DNA of 64,000 bases from Stenogyne calaminthoides (taxonomy: Eukaryota > Streptophyta > Magnoliopsida > Lamiales > Lamiaceae). The notes beneath the pieces are model-generated. The model was given only the letters and a program-made list of their open reading frames with translations. It had not been told where the DNA came from and ran no database searches. Positions within the stretch are counted from its first letter, which is position 1; every line of letters begins with the position of its first letter. The position numbers and the translations under genes were made by a program. Positions 11,350 through 23,744 of the stretch are shown here, piece by piece. The stretch is taken from positions 5,356,406-5,420,405 of the forward strand of contig JBBCBC010000027.1 in NCBI GenBank assembly GCA_037126765.1, written 5' to 3'.

Positions 11350-12261
11350 TCAATTTTGAGTAGGAGCCTTGGCCTCTGATCCATCGGTACCATCAATTTG
11401 ATTCTTAAGTTCAGGATATGGCCCTGATATCCATCAGAAAATTGCACACATTGAGAAACAAGTTTAAACCCATCATTAGAAAGACAATATTAACACCAAT
11501 CTTGATCTAAAAAAAGAAAACTATTAAGAAATATTATATAACCTGCTATCGAAGTACCACTAGTAGAAGCTCGACGCTTTGCAAGGTGTTTCTCATCGAG
11601 TGTCGCACCAGTAGAAGCTCGACGCTTTGCTAGGTATTTCTCATCGAGCGGGACAGGGGGTTGAAAAGAGAAATCTGACATGCTGATACCTTCTTGTTGA
11701 TACCTCGGATTCTCCTCCATATACCTAAAAACGGCATTAAAAAATCACTTCTAGACTGAAGGAATTATTGAGAAGCATCTCTCTAATCATTATACCTGCT
11801 GAGTTCAACCATAGAACGTAACCTCTTATTCGATGGTGAAACATAGTACCTGTTAAGACATATGGCAGAGATCAAAGTCGATCAAATATCCAAATTTCCA
11901 TTTTAATCAAACATAAAGCATTACAGTTTACTTACACATCAGCAAACTTTGTGCCTCCTTCAGCTCTGATTCGTAGAATTCGTTGCCATCTAGGGGGAGA
12001 TTGGGGAATCCTCGGCCTGTCCATTGCCCACCTGTATCTCCCGTCTTGCTCTACGTCCGATTCATCTTCGCAAGATATTTGAGGCCTCCACTCTCTAGCT
12101 GTTTCACATTTAAACAGCTGTTCTCCCATCTTCGCCCTTATCTCCTCGTATTTTTCCTTCGTGGGGATGAGCCTCCATTTTGAACAATTTTCGCACCTGA
12201 CTGCATAATACTTGACCGATTCCCACACCTTCTTGGACTGCACATCTTGTTCTTGTTCCAT
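11350..12261 (-). CDS. CW zinc finger / methyl-CpG-binding domain protein
   Basis: Predicted nuclear chromatin protein resembling the Arabidopsis MBD2/MBD4 group. A CW zinc finger (residues about 12-70) precedes an MBD-like domain (about 79-150). Exons: 12261-11936, 11849-11796, 11724-11543, 11423-11350. They join in frame to 211 residues plus stop with GT-AG introns. The CW finger shows Cys23, Cys26, Cys52 and Cys64 with tryptophans in CSKWR and EWRP. The MBD part contains WQRILRIRAEGGTKFADV and the family pattern LRSMVEL. The C-terminal tail has a short duplicated motif, LDEKxLAKRRAST, from a 48-base tandem duplication in exon 3. CW domains read histone H3K4 methylation in other proteins; whether this MBD binds methyl-CpG cannot be told. 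The start is the first Met of the long exon; a 5' UTR intron may lie upstream. Confidence 0.85.
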
Positions 12262-13479
12262 CGTTTTTGAAGAACTGTCATTATCAATGCAACTAATGAA
12301 TCTGCACTTCTATTGCACTAATTATGCACCAACTACGCTAAAAGTTAAACGGTAAAGTGAAAAGGGAAAGTAACTACTATACAAAATTCTTTCTTGGAAT
12401 AACTCAAAGCTAAAACAAAACCTTGACAGAAGTTATCGTAAATAACTGATAAACTAACACAACAGTGAGAACTATTATTAGCACCAGGTACGTATAGAAT
12501 AATCAGTAACAGGTGATCATTATCAAGAATTTAGATCTGTTTGTGTGGCTTTGTTTCCTATTACATTTTCAGTACGATAAGGCTTTGAAAACAAACTACG
12601 ACGGCTAGTCAAATTCTAATCCATGTGAGCTTAAGTTAAGGCAAAGAACATAGTGCATCAGGAATAACAAATAAAACCTCAACAGTCAACACTTGTAGGA
12701 CATGATCTTTAATAGAGAACAAAATTAATAAGCATGAAAATGATGATTAGACCCCACAATTTAAAGAACATACTTATCTGATAATAATTAAAGATGAAAA
12801 TCATAGTAATTTTTTTTTTTTTGGTAAAGATGAGCAAAAGCATATCAGTACTGACATGGCTTTTCTTTAGGACAGAAAAAAGACAAAAAGAAAGAAAAAA
12901 CTAGAAAAGCTAACTTAGAAAAAAATCAAATATTAAGACTTAATGCTTATAACAGTTCCGATACCTGCATTCCAATCAAGGTACATAGTCAAAAGCGCTA
13001 TACGAAAAAGAGTATACGATTCAATTCATTTTAAGTACTCTTTTCGACGCTATCTCATACGACTGAAACATGAGTATAACATATAAAATCAGATCATATG
13101 CACCAATGACAACAAAAATATATGATACAAATAATCATAAAACACCAAAACAATACTTTTGTGATCCTCTTCTAATTCGGTAATTCCTTGGCCTGGAGAT
13201 CATCCACGGAGTCTCGACTACTCAAATGCACACATGGTGTGCGCTTCAGTTGTTGTCCATGGAATTCTTGGGGCTTTGGCACATCCAAAGCGCTAAGCGC
13301 GGGAAGGTGTAATTATTACTACCTTGATTTAGCCTCACTCAACTTGCTCGTATCAGATAATTTATAATTTTCTAATAGTTGACACGTGTAATTTATGTGG
13401 GCGGCTCGTATGATACACGTAAACACTATTTTCTTTACTTTTATATTTTTTGTGACATATGAAATGACATTTGTCTTTA

Positions 13480-13815
13480 GTAGAGGTTTTATCCATATCG
13501 AGTAGCTCGAGAGCTCGACTCGACTCGTGAAAGCTCAAACTCGGCTCGTTTATATTAATAAACATGCTAATCACGAGCTCGTGAAATACTCAATTTATAA
13601 ACGTGATAGCTCAAGCTCGTTAAGCTTGATATTATGGGCTTTCTATTAATTTTGTATAATACAGATATTGCATGCTCTACTCGTTAGACTCGCTTGGCTT
13701 GTTAGCGAGTTGAGTCGAACTTCATTTTCAGGCCGTTAATGCAATCGAACGAGCTTGAGTTCGGCTCGACAAACGCTCTAGTCGAGTTCGAACTTCAAGT
13801 ACTCGGTTTGAATAA
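13480..13815. mobile_element. GCTCGA-rich transposon-like segment
   Basis: About 330 bases rich in GAGCTCG, CTCGACTCG and AACTCGG words on both strands, a pattern typical of subterminal regions of non-autonomous plant hAT or MULE elements. Exact ends and target duplication could not be fixed, so limits are approximate. Confidence 0.45.
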
Positions 13816-13983
13816 CAACACTAGTCTCTAGGGTAACTGTAGTTTAAGCAATTAAGTTTTCTGCAAAGCATTCGGGTAGACACTAAGAAAAGGATACCAA
13901 GTTGTTAAACTTTATACAACAAAAAAAAATTAAAACTAACCAACAAACAACATATTAATAAAAATCTAACTTATGGTCTTAAC

Positions 13984-14593
13984 CATAGTTATTAAAGGCG
14001 CGCCCGAGGCGCGCCTAAGGCGCAAGGCGCTCGGTGCGCTAGCCACCTCGCCTGCCATAGGTCCAGGCGGTTGGGATTTTCTGGGCGCTCGCCTGGGGGC
14101 GCCTTTCGGCGCCTTTCGCCGCCTTGACTCGGGCAAAGGCGCGCCTAAGGCGTGTCTTGCGTGCATCTAGGGTTTGAAATAAAAATAAATATTTTTTTAT
14201 TTGTCAAATAACATCAGAATAATAAAAAATAATATCTCTTAAGTCTTAATATTTAAGTGAAACGCATCTAGGGTTTCAAGATTCACTTTTTATCAAGTAT
14301 AATCGTGCGTTGAAGCATCGGTAACCGGTATGACTCACGTAATCACATTGATCCTATCTCTTTGAGGGATATAGATGAAAGCAATGAGTGGATGGTTGGT
14401 CTAATGGAAGATGAAGATGAGTTGGTTCACCAAGGTGAAAATTTGACTTGGGGTATTGCTACAGAAGCAATGGTTAGGTTTACTAAGAAATTATCAAGGT
14501 CTTATGTTGTTTTTTCCAGGGATGCAAGGCGCGCGCCTAAGGCGCTAGGCGCTGCTTCGCGCCTTGTGGCGCCTTGCGCCATTAATAACTATG
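13984..14593 (+). mobile_element. hAT deletion derivative with transposase remnant
   Basis: A 610-base element with a perfect 8-base target duplication GTCTTAAC (13976-13983 and 14594-14601). Inverted ends are CATAGTTATTAAAGGCGC and, from the right, CATAGTTATTAATGGCGC. Both subterminal regions are dense in GGCGC. Between 14285 and 14520 a decayed coding segment on the plus strand matches the C-terminal end of hAT transposases (KYNRALKHR, then IDPISLRDID, NEWMVG and LTWG), with one frameshift. The element is therefore an internally deleted copy of an autonomous hAT. Confidence 0.88.
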
Positions 14594-16340
14594 GTCTTAA
14601 CGTTATTGGCGAAGATCTTCTATGTTGGTGATTTCAGATTCAAGGATCACATGTATCCACAGCCTTACATGGTAAGAGTGATAGTTACACGTAAGCAGCG
14701 ATAGATTCGGTCGTAGTGGTATGTCCCTTAAGAAATATGCAAACCATTTATATGAACCAACTTTCAGACATAAATGGATACATATACTTATAAATATATG
14801 TACACTTATTCTATTATATGCAGAGGTTTACAAGAAACATATTGATAGCTTCAGTATACAGTGTGACATTGAGCTAACTCCATTTCAAGCCAAGCCACTT
14901 AATAGAGCATTTTAATTTCTCATTTTTAAGAACATAAATGGATTATAATACTAAATTATTACAATTGTGCTTCCAAATTTTACATTTTTCTAAAAATGTG
15001 TCATGAATTATTTTTATCACAAATGCGCATAAAACTCGGAAACACCATTACCATGATACGTTAGATTAGCCAAAACACAAGATAAGTTATATATTAAAGG
15101 AGAACTAGAAGATCAAACTTCTGAAAGACCATAATGACCATGAAGCAAAATAAGTTGTTAAGTTGTTAACCCAAAAATTAACAAGAGAAAATTGGTTTTC
15201 TTATCCAAGTGCTAAAAGGCCATAAAAAACAGATGTCATGTTATCATATCAGTTTAAGCTTAGCTAGATCCTTCACCGGACACAAAAGTCCAAATTAATG
15301 TTGTAAGTAATGGGGCATTGAGGCATGTAGATGTGTATATGTGCCTGTAGTTATGTGCTTAACGTATGTTGTTTCTCTAAATCCATAAACAACTAACTTG
15401 ATCAAGTACTTTTTCAAAGTAGATACGACATAAATTTCTAGCCAAAGAACCACATTTTTCGTATTAACTTGAAATGACTAATCTTGAATAGATAAATACT
15501 TTGGCCAGGTACAATACTCAACGGTATGGCAAAATTTCATGACGAAGATGCCTAATTTAGTCCTTTAAAAATAAGAATCACATATAACTTTATATTAGAC
15601 TACTACATTACGCTCGTTGGATAGAATCACTACCTACGTGAAAACCAAATATAACACAAGTAAAGTTTACAACGTTCATTAGATTGCATACATGCATCAC
15701 CACTTTGAATAACCACAACAAGCTAAACAAAAACCTCTTCTTTGCACCAAGGAGTCAATATCAATACAAACATGAATTAAACAAGAGACCAATCAACAAT
15801 CAACATAGGTCCAGAAACATTAAGGTACAGTTTTAACCACAAAGAATTATCTTTCAACCAAAAATTCTGAAAAATAAATACACACACATCCAAACAAAAA
15901 GCAAAAACAACAGGGGCTCCAAGCCTCCAACCATTTCATCTTATCATTTTTTGCTTCTCAAGAAAGATTCACAATTCCACACATGTATATAATTAACAAG
16001 GGTTTAACAAAATCAATAAAAGATAGAAAAATCCATTTGTTAAGTTAACAAATTCACATAGCCACCTCTGCCAAAAAAACAGGATTTGACCACTTGCATG
16101 CACTTTTTGTGTCTGATTTAATAGCCCCAATGTATAAAAAATCAAGAATTAAGAAGCAAAAGGCGTATCATTAAACAAAAACAAGAAAAATCCAAACAAA
16201 AATTAAGTTTTACAAACTAAACCTGAATATTGGATTAATCGCCAAGAATCGCCGATCCGGGAAGGGCGTTTGCGTATAGCGTGAGTGAATGCTGCGAAAC
16301 AGAGATTATTTGTGTGTAAATTGCTTCTTATTCCGGTAAG

Positions 16341-17505
16341 AATTGCCCGTTAGGGCAATAGAAGACCGATCACATATTGATTTACGTTTTATCTGCAACA
16401 AATGCCACTTTGCTTTTCTGGAAAAATGGAATTATGTAATTAATGAGAAAAATAATGATTAAAGATTTTGAAAAAGAAAAGGTCTTTTGTGATTATCCCA
16501 TAGTTATTATTGGCAAAAATTGAAAAAATGGCAAAAAGAAAAAGGATTCCTACTTTTTATTGGGGTTTTAGCCTTGTGTAGGTTTCTTCTCTCTTTTATA
16601 AAAGTTTTCGCGGCACGATTAGATAGTTTCATACTTAATATTTTTTCTTGTCCCAATTTTTTGTTCAAATTTATTATTTTTTCATATTTTAGCGAGCGAA
16701 TTTTTTTATTAATATTTAAAAAGTAATTTAAAAAAAATATATAATTGTTAAAATTTAGATTTATCATGCACCTTCTTAAAAATTATTTTATTATTTCAAA
16801 TACGAATAAGCATGGGCGAATCTTTCGCAGGCCCGGGCTTGAGCCCAGGGCATCTCACCTACCGACCTCATATATTATGTGTATTATATTTCTTTCTTTG
16901 TCAGTTTAGCCCAGTCCAATAATAATTAAATTACTTTTAAAGTCTTGAGTCCGTCAAATTTAAAATACATGTACAAGTAATTAGGTGACAATTTCCTATT
17001 ATCTCAAAATTGTATTTCTATCTTTTTCTCAGGTCCATCAAAATTGTATTTCTATCTCTTTTTCTAAATAATTTTCTATTATCTCAAAATTTGAAAATTG
17101 TATCGATCTACTCATATAAACAATTGATTTCTTTATTTTTATTTTGTAATCACTAATTAATTAACATATCTCTCACAATTTTCAAGGTTCAACTTTATTT
17201 TTTTATATAATTATTTTAGTATTTTTTTAATTATCTATCTTATTTAAAAATAGATATGCAGTGTTTTGTTGTTTTCTTTTGTTGAAGGATTAAATTGTAT
17301 AGCAGTATATTTACTTTATATATTAAATAATATTAAAGAAAATCATTTATTACTCTCTTACTATAAAGAAAAAAAAGGACTACTGATTCTTTTAATATGA
17401 CTATAAAATTTTCAACAAAAATAATTATGTACTTAAATAGTGAGAATTATACGGCTTACATGTAGATATCTTCATTCCTCAAATTACATTCAAATATATT
17501 GTTTA
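16341..17505. other. gene-free AT-rich stretch
   Basis: Probably promoter-side DNA of the MBD gene plus old repeats. A short direct repeat, AAAATTGTATTTCTATCT, occurs at about 17006 and 17039. No exon supported. Confidence 0.5.
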
Positions 17506-17509
17506 CGAG

Positions 17510-17693
17510 TGGGTCTCATGTGCACTCGGGTGCAACGTGCACTCATAGTGCATTTTAGAAGCGTGCTATTATATTCTCATATTAATAGTTGCACTTTTCT
17601 GTATAAATAAGTCACACTTCTCATCATAACAAATTGCACGCTTCTAAAATGCACTATGAGTGCACGGTGCACCCGAGTGCATACAAGACCTAG
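17510..17693. mobile_element. GTGCAC-rich MITE family, copy 1
   Basis: Ends are GGGTCTCATGTGCACTCGGG on the left and GAGTGCATACAAGACCTAGC on the right, with internal arms TGCACTCATAGTGCATTTTA and their complement. One end type reads GGGTCTCATG and the other CTAGGTCTTGTATG. Four related copies lie elsewhere in the window. Non-coding. Confidence 0.8.
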
Positions 17694-17787
17694 CCATTGT
17701 TTATGGAAATATTACAAAAAAAAATTACTTGTAAATTAATATTTTTATAGTTGCTATATTTATAGGAAATTTGAGAAATAAAGATGG

Positions 17788-18020
17788 ACTAAATCTTGTA
17801 TGCACCCAGGAGCACCGTGCACTCATAGTGTATTTTAGAATCATACAATTTGTTATATTAAAAAGTGCAATTTATTTATACTTAATCGTGCAACTATTAA
17901 TATGAAAAAAATAGTTGCACAGTTCAGTGTAAATGAGTTGTATTTTTCAGTATAACAAATTGAATGATTCTAAAATGCACTATCAATGCACGGTGCATTT
18001 GGGTGTACATGAGACTCACT
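17788..18020. mobile_element. GTGCAC-rich MITE family, copy 2 (inverted, diverged)
   Basis: Orientation opposite to copy 1: left end AAATCTTGTATGCACCCAGG, right end GGTGTACATGAGACTCACTC. The arms have drifted (TCATAGTGTATTTTAG), which marks it as an older copy. Confidence 0.72.
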
Positions 18021-18127
18021 CATAAAGAATTCTACATAACTAGAAAAATATTTAAACAAAACGTAGATAATTTTGTAGCCATGTCGAAAAAATTACGTAG
18101 TCAATTCTTAATTTTCATACAGAGTGA

Positions 18128-18398
18128 TACTCCCTCCGTCCCAAACTTGATTTTCACATTTCCGTTTCGGGCGTCCCATACTTGATTTTCACTTTCCTTA
18201 AATGGAAATATCTACTTTATCACTTTATCATTTTATTACATAAAATACTAATAAATAACTCTTTTTAACCCCAACTGCCCATCACTTTATCACATAAAAT
18301 ATTAATAAACAACTCTTTCTACCCCAACACTCTATCACTTTTTTTTTAAAACCCGAGCATATAATAAATAGGAAATCAACTATGGGACGGAGGGAGTA
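18128..18398. mobile_element. Stowaway-like MITE
   Basis: About 271 bases with inverted ends TACTCCCTCCGTCCC and GGGACGGAGGGAGTA. The interior repeats the motif CACTTTATCA. Same end type as the element at 8444-8653. Confidence 0.8.
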
Positions 18399-18820
18399 TA
18401 TATGATTAAACATGACATAATGCTACTAAACTTAATTAATTATTGGCCATTTATAACTTCAACAAATATTAAAAATATTTTTATAATTATTAAACTAAAA
18501 ATTTTATTTCGTAGCCCACCCCATTGCTAATTTTTGGATCCGCCCTTGCGAATAAGCATTTCGCTCGCTAAAACACGAGAAAAAAGTAAATGTGAACAAA
18601 AAGTTGTAACGAAGGGAATATTTATTTAGCATCTCAATATATAGAATACATGACTATTTTGTATGAAACTATTTGATATGATACATTCGCGACTACAGTT
18701 GACGTTAGTCGAATGTATTTCCAAGTGATTGGATGAGATAGTATCGGAACAAATTTTAAAAAAGTTTCGACGGTCTCGGTGATTATCATTGAAGTTAGAA
18801 TTTAAGAGATATTTGCAATA

Positions 18821-19903
18821 TAACAGGGATGGTCGGTATTCTGTTAAGTCGGGATACAAATTGGCTAGCTCCCTGGCCTTTGATCCTACTCTTGAGATTG
18901 ATGGGGTTTGGAATAATATAGGGAGGTTGAGAGCTCCACCGAAAGTCAAGGATTGTGTTTGGAGGATTTGTCGCGACTGCTTGCCCAACAAGACAAACCT
19001 TCGTTTAAAAAGGATCACTGAGGAAACTAGATGTATTTTGTGTGAACAGGTTGCCGAAACTTCATGACACCTGTTCACGGACTGCCCTTTTGCTGTAGCA
19101 TGTTGGCATGAAGCTAACATGTGGAGTACACTTGACGATGCCATTTATCATGTTGATTCATTGAAGGAGTTGGTTTTGCGTGATGATTGCTAGAGAGGAT
19201 GGTTCGATTTTTGCTGTTATCTTGTGACAAATTTGGAAAGAGGGGAACTCAAAATTATGGGACGGCTGCAATAAGTCGTCGTTCGAAGCAACACGAGCTG
19301 CACAGGGGTTGCTTGCAGAATGGAATGAGGTGAGGGCTTTGTGTCGTTCATCGCGGGCCTCGACCGGATGTAAAGCATGGCATCCCCCATCACCCGGTGA
19401 GTATAACATAAATGTGGACGCGGCGTTCTTTAACGAGCCTTTTCAAACATGGGTTGATATGGTGTTGTGTAATAGTGATGGAGTCTTCTTGGCTGGATGA
19501 ACAATCAGTTTTCCGGCTTGTGTGGATGTGGAAGTAGGCGAAGCTATGGGATTTGTTGAAGCTCTCACTTGGGGGAGGTGGGGGGGACTCTGAATTTGGG
19601 ACGAACGACAGTAGAAGGGGACGCTAAGTGGTGGTGGACGCTATTTCATCCACTTTAATGCTGGATTCGACTTTTTGTGATTTCATTGATAAGTGCAAGA
19701 ATATTATTTCTAGTAAATCAGATTTGTCGGTGAATTTTGTTAAGGGGGAAGCCAATGCTTTGGTTCACGCGTTTGCTCGGGCCTCTTGCTCGTTTGAGAG
19801 CCCTCAATTTTGGGTTGATCCACCGAATTATATGGTTGGACTCCTGTTGAATAATTGCTCGTGCAATGGGAATAACTAAGCCTTTTGGCATTCGAAAAAA
19901 AAA
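18821..19903 (+). mobile_element. 5'-truncated LINE retrotransposon
   Basis: Remnant of a non-LTR retrotransposon 3' half. It encodes a reverse-transcriptase zinc-binding (zf-RVT) segment at 18825-19067 (GRYSVKSGYKLA, APPKVKDCVWR, CILC) followed by a frameshifted RNase H-like segment (19309-19870; NINVDAAFF, then VNFVKGEANALVHAFARAS). An A-tract ends it. The 12-base target duplication ATATTTGCAATA lies at 18809-18820 and 19904-19915, fixing both ends and proving 5' truncation at insertion. Internal stops show it is dead. Confidence 0.88.
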
Positions 19904-19984
19904 ATATTTGCAATAATTATATTTTGTAAAAAAATAATTTGAATTGAATTATGTAGAAAAATTAGAAATGTTGGAAAAAAGTGT

Positions 19985-20190
19985 TTTTATCAAAATCTCA
20001 AATTTTTTAGTATCACTGTTATGTATAAAAATTATTAATACAGTTGTGTAGAAAATCTATTCTTATTATGCATAAAAATTATTACTGTTAAAAAAAATAT
20101 TTATATATTTAAATAATCAAAATTTTTGTGCATAATAGTAATAATTTTTGGACATCATGTGTAGACCTGATTCATGTGTTACTCAAAATC
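19985..20190. repeat. AGTATCACTGTTATGTATAA repeat family, copy 1
   Basis: Contains AGTATCACTGTTATGTATAA and GTGCATAATAGTAATAATTT in inverted orientation, around a centre that can fold back. Homologous segments are at 32279-32512 and 52985-53222. Non-coding; probably a MITE family. Confidence 0.6.
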
Positions 20191-20978
20191 AAAATGGAAT
20201 TTTCATGGAGATACAATTTGGCCCTTGCTAGATATCTTAATTTGTTAATTTTGCAAAAATAAAAAATTGCAATTTCAGTGATATATTAAAAAAATGAGAG
20301 GTTTGCACTATCTTCCAACTTCTCATTCACATTTCACACTGCTTCTTTTTTCTTCAATGCGCCAATTTGAACTTCATTTTTGGATTTTTCTCACAGTTTT
20401 GATTCGGGGAAATTGGGATTTTTTTTTTCTCATGAGCCCTAATTTGGAATTCGGGATAACCACGTCTTTTTGTTGTTTTGGAATCACATTTTTTATATCA
20501 TTTTCAATAATAACTGACATGTATTGAAAATTAATTTTGAAAAAACAAAAATGAAAATCCATTAATGGGTGGATGATACGTACACAAGTTTGCCGAAGAC
20601 CCCCAAATTGAACCTGCACGTGCAGAGCATCGTGGCCAAAAGGCCCAAAACAGTGTCATTTCGTATTTTCTTGGCCAATTTGAGGTTAAAGTTGTATATT
20701 ATAAAAAAAATAGGAACTAAATTGACGAATTTAACATTTGTGCAATTAAATCTAGCTATTTTGTCTGATAATTATATATCCTAATAAGATTAAACTTAGA
20801 AATTGATCGATTGCAACTTATAAGTTCTATAAATAAAAAAGAATAATGTAAGACGATCTTATACATGATTTGATGTTTTATTTTGATATTTGAGTCACAT
20901 TCTCTAGAGGAAAATAAATGAAACGTGACATACAAGTTTTTGTCGTAACCTCATTCTACAATAATGTAGATTAAAAAC
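20191..20978. other. gene-free stretch
   Basis: AT-rich intergenic DNA between repeats; no exon or repeat could be recognised. Short open frames show no known domain. Confidence 0.5.
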
Positions 20979-21209
20979 TAGGTCTTGTATGCACCCGGGT
21001 GCACCGTGCACTCATAGTGCATTTTAGAAGCGTGTAACTTGTTATGCTGAAAAGTGTGACTTATTAACGCAGAAAAATGTAATTGTTAATATGAGAACAT
21101 AGTTGCATGCTTCTGTTTGGAATAGTTGCACGTTTATGTTTTGTATAATTGCACGCTACTAAAATGCACTATGAGTGCACGGTGCACCCGGGTGCACATG
21201 AGACCCACC
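20979..21209. mobile_element. GTGCAC-rich MITE family, copy 3
   Basis: Left end CTAGGTCTTGTATGCACCCG, right end GGTGCACATGAGACCCACCC; arms contain GTGCACTCATAGTGCATTTT and the complement. This copy has the most regular arms. It lies about 230 bases past the stop codon of LacA. Confidence 0.85.
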
Positions 21210-21437
21210 CTGGATCAATTTATTAAAATTCAATCACTTCGTTGAAACTCCAGTAACATTACAAAAGATGTGGCAAGTAGTCTCAGTTATACAAACGCGA
21301 AAAATAAAATTGAAAAAAAAAACTCAAGAAAAGAAACAACATTGACGTCAGTGCTGCAAAACTGGAGAGAGATCCAGTAAGCTCATAATTTGTATCGCAA
21401 AAAGAAATTAAACCAATCGCCAAAAAATTAAAGATGA

Positions 21438-23484
21438 TCAGCATTTGGGAAGATCGGAGGGCGGAGGAAGAAGCTTCTGATTGGGTAGTTTGCCATCCAA
21501 TACAAGCCAGGCCATCTTCAAACCCCAGCTGGTGTGAATTTCGAGGTGGCAATGCATGAACCACACTCCCGGATTATCCGCCAAAAAACGGATTGCAACC
21601 CACCCGCCCGACGGGACACCAACGGTGTTCCTCTCTACCGGGTCCACAAGGTTGAATTTATTCGGGTCAGTATTCGGGTCATAGTTCCCGAAGCCTTGGC
21701 CCACGACAAAGAAGTTGAATCCGTGGAGATGGAAAGGGTGGCTCTCCGCCCCTAGAATACTTGTATCCTGCATCACCAACTCCACACTCGTAGTATAAGG
21801 CAGGACCATGAGTTTGGTACCGTTTCCTACCATGGTGTTGTTGGGCGGGTTTCCGGTGAAGTTAAACCAGTTAAGTGGGCTGAACGGGAAGTCCGGGTTG
21901 TACACACCGTTAGATTGGCCCGTGAAGTGGGCTTGCAGGAGGGCCGTCGTGGGCTGCACGTATGATATATTGCTAACGGATGCTGCGAATTTGGTGCCAT
22001 TAGGGCCTTGGCAGCTGCTCTTGTTGTCATGATCGCAGGGGTGGGTTCCCAATCCTACGGTGAAGAGGAAATGTTTGTCCACCTTTTGTGGGACGTTGGC
22101 AGGGAACTGAGGGCTTGCTAGGCTGCGGAGCTTCTTTGAGAAGTTGGTGGCGAATGAGGTGTCGTTTAGAGGTGGGAGGACTGGTTTGTGGAGAGGGAGG
22201 TTTTTTGTGGAATGGGGGAATGAGGATTCGTATTCTAGAATTGCAGCGACGGTTGAGTTGTCGAAAGTGCCTTGGCCCGTGATGTAGGGTCTGGCTGTCA
22301 TGAGGAATGTGGCGCCTGGGAAATTGGGTTTTGTCTTGAGAAGAAGGTTTGTGGTTTGTCCGGGGGTGATGAGGATTGTGTCGGTTTCGAAGGGTTTGAC
22401 GTAAACTGCGTCTGCGTCCACGACTGTTAGGGTGTGGTTGGCGATGCTGAAGAAAAGTTCGTCATTGAGTGCAGCGTTGATAACTCGGAGGAGGTAGGTC
22501 TTTCCTGACTTAACCTTCAGCTTGAATGTATCTACCAAGAATGTTATACATGCGTATATTAAGTCGATTTGGTTCTTTAATAAAAAATTAATCAAAAGTT
22601 GTACCTTTGACAGAGCAGTTGTACAAGGGACCTGGAAGTCCATTAATGGTGTAGGCATCGGACACATTTGGTCCTCCGCCAGTTTGTAGAGCCTGGCTAA
22701 TTATGGCTTCAGTATCGGTATTGAACCATTCTCCTGTAGTTCGTCACACGCATTATTAATAATTAAATTATATAGGAGTACTATGATGAATTGATTAATA
22801 GGTTTATTTACCAAATATGATGGGGACTTCCTTGTAGGGTTTCTGGAATGGGTAGGGTACATGTTTCTTAGGAAGGATGATGATAGGTCCGTAAAGTGTG
22901 GATCGAAGCCAAGAGATATGTGCATGCCACCAAAGAGTTCCTCTTTGACCAATTATAGTGAAATTGTACACATAACTCTGCCCTGTTTGAATAGGGCATT
23001 GTGTTACGTACGCAGGTCCATCTGCCCATCCACTCCTCAGTTGCCTAATTCCATGCCTATATATAATCCACATTTTTGTCATTAATTACTTCATCAAGTT
23101 CATTAGGAGAAATCATTCAATACTATATAATGAAATATACCAATGGATGGTGATGTTGTTGGAGACATGATTAGTAACTTTTATAACTAGGCGGTCGCCC
23201 TCCCTAGCTACAACACGAGGCCCTGGAAACTCGCCATTCACGGTAACAATGCTTCTCGTGTGACATAATCGTGTCACGTTTTGCATCTTGATCTGCATCA
23301 AATTAATTCAAGATGTATAAGCTATATTAATCATAACACATGACAAATGAAATTTTACATGAAAGAAGCAATTTACGTTGAAGTCGTAATGTCTGGTAGC
23401 AGCTTGTGCATGGTGAGGAAGAAGTGACATCGCCATGAAAGAAGCAAAGAATGCTATAAAAACCAATAATTGAGACCCACCCAT
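21438..23484 (-). CDS. laccase LacA, LAC17-like, intact
   Basis: Secreted multicopper oxidase (benzenediol:oxygen oxidoreductase). Close relatives polymerise monolignols in cell walls. Exons: 23484-23377, 23292-23141, 23056-22812, 22733-22605, 22531-21438, joining in frame to 575 residues. Residues 1-28 form a signal peptide ending HAQA. Copper ligands are all present: HWHG (86-89), WWHAH (129-133), HPFHLHG (476-482) and HCHLEIH (538-544), with Leu549 at the axial type-1 position. The protein matches LAC17-type sequence closely (MQNVTRLCHT, GEWFNTDTEAII, NGLPGPLYNCS). All introns are GT-AG. The last exon carries the whole C-terminal half without the further intron found in many plant laccases. 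It is the only intact copy of four. The orthologue name is inferred from remembered family sequence. Confidence 0.93.
22462..22482 (-). promoter_or_regulatory. miR397 target site in LacA
   Basis: On the plus strand this 21-base stretch equals plant miR397 (as remembered) except for its last base, so the LacA mRNA would pair at 20 of 21 positions. It lies over the codons for VINAALND in exon 5, the known miR397 site in laccases. Cleavage or repression is inferred. Confidence 0.8.
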
Positions 23485-23586
23485 TCTTCTAAATTTATTT
23501 GCTGTCTGAAAATGTTATTGGTAAGCTAGATTCTTAAATTGTTTTTGGGTTGGATGGTGTTAGAACAACAATATATGCTGCCGAGA

Positions 23587-23744
23587 TTTTATAGCAGGGT
23601 GGTTGGTTGATTAGGTGATGGAAAATCGAATATTTAAAGGGGTTGAAAATGGAAAATCTTCAAAAAATGGAAATTTTAAGGTTATATTAATATGACCGAC
23701 TGTTGTTGGAATACAACATCAGAGTGGTGTCAAAGACAACCTAG
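23587..23744 (-). promoter_or_regulatory. LacA promoter: TATA box, AC element, conserved block
   Basis: On the minus strand a TATA box TATAAAA (23593-23587) lies about 105 bases before the ATG. Just upstream, CAACCAACCACCC (23609-23597) contains the MYB-type AC element ACCAACC found in phenylpropanoid and lignin promoters. A 43-base block at 23702-23744 is conserved upstream of all four laccase copies. Confidence 0.7.

Larger units (their letters stand above)
12262..16340 (-). other. MBD gene upstream region, possible 5' UTR intron
   Basis: No coding exon was found. A GC-richer block at about 16225-16340 has a possible donor (minus strand TTCAG then GTTTAG at 16222-16227) and could be an untranslated first exon, which would make 12.3-16.2 kb a large 5' intron. 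This is inference. The stretch contains two transposon-like segments listed separately. The rest (12300-13350, 14600-16220) is AT-rich with no recognisable feature. Confidence 0.35.

Noticed and set aside
13973..14170. Open frames in the GGCGC-rich left arm of the hAT element
   Set aside because: Composition artefact of subterminal repeats in an element defined by its 8-base duplication.
21534..22282. Open frames antisense to the laccase last exon (also at 27370-27564, 49950-50421, 55710-55925 and 56528-57276)
   Set aside because: They are mirror frames of conserved laccase coding sequence and recur only because the exons are duplicated.
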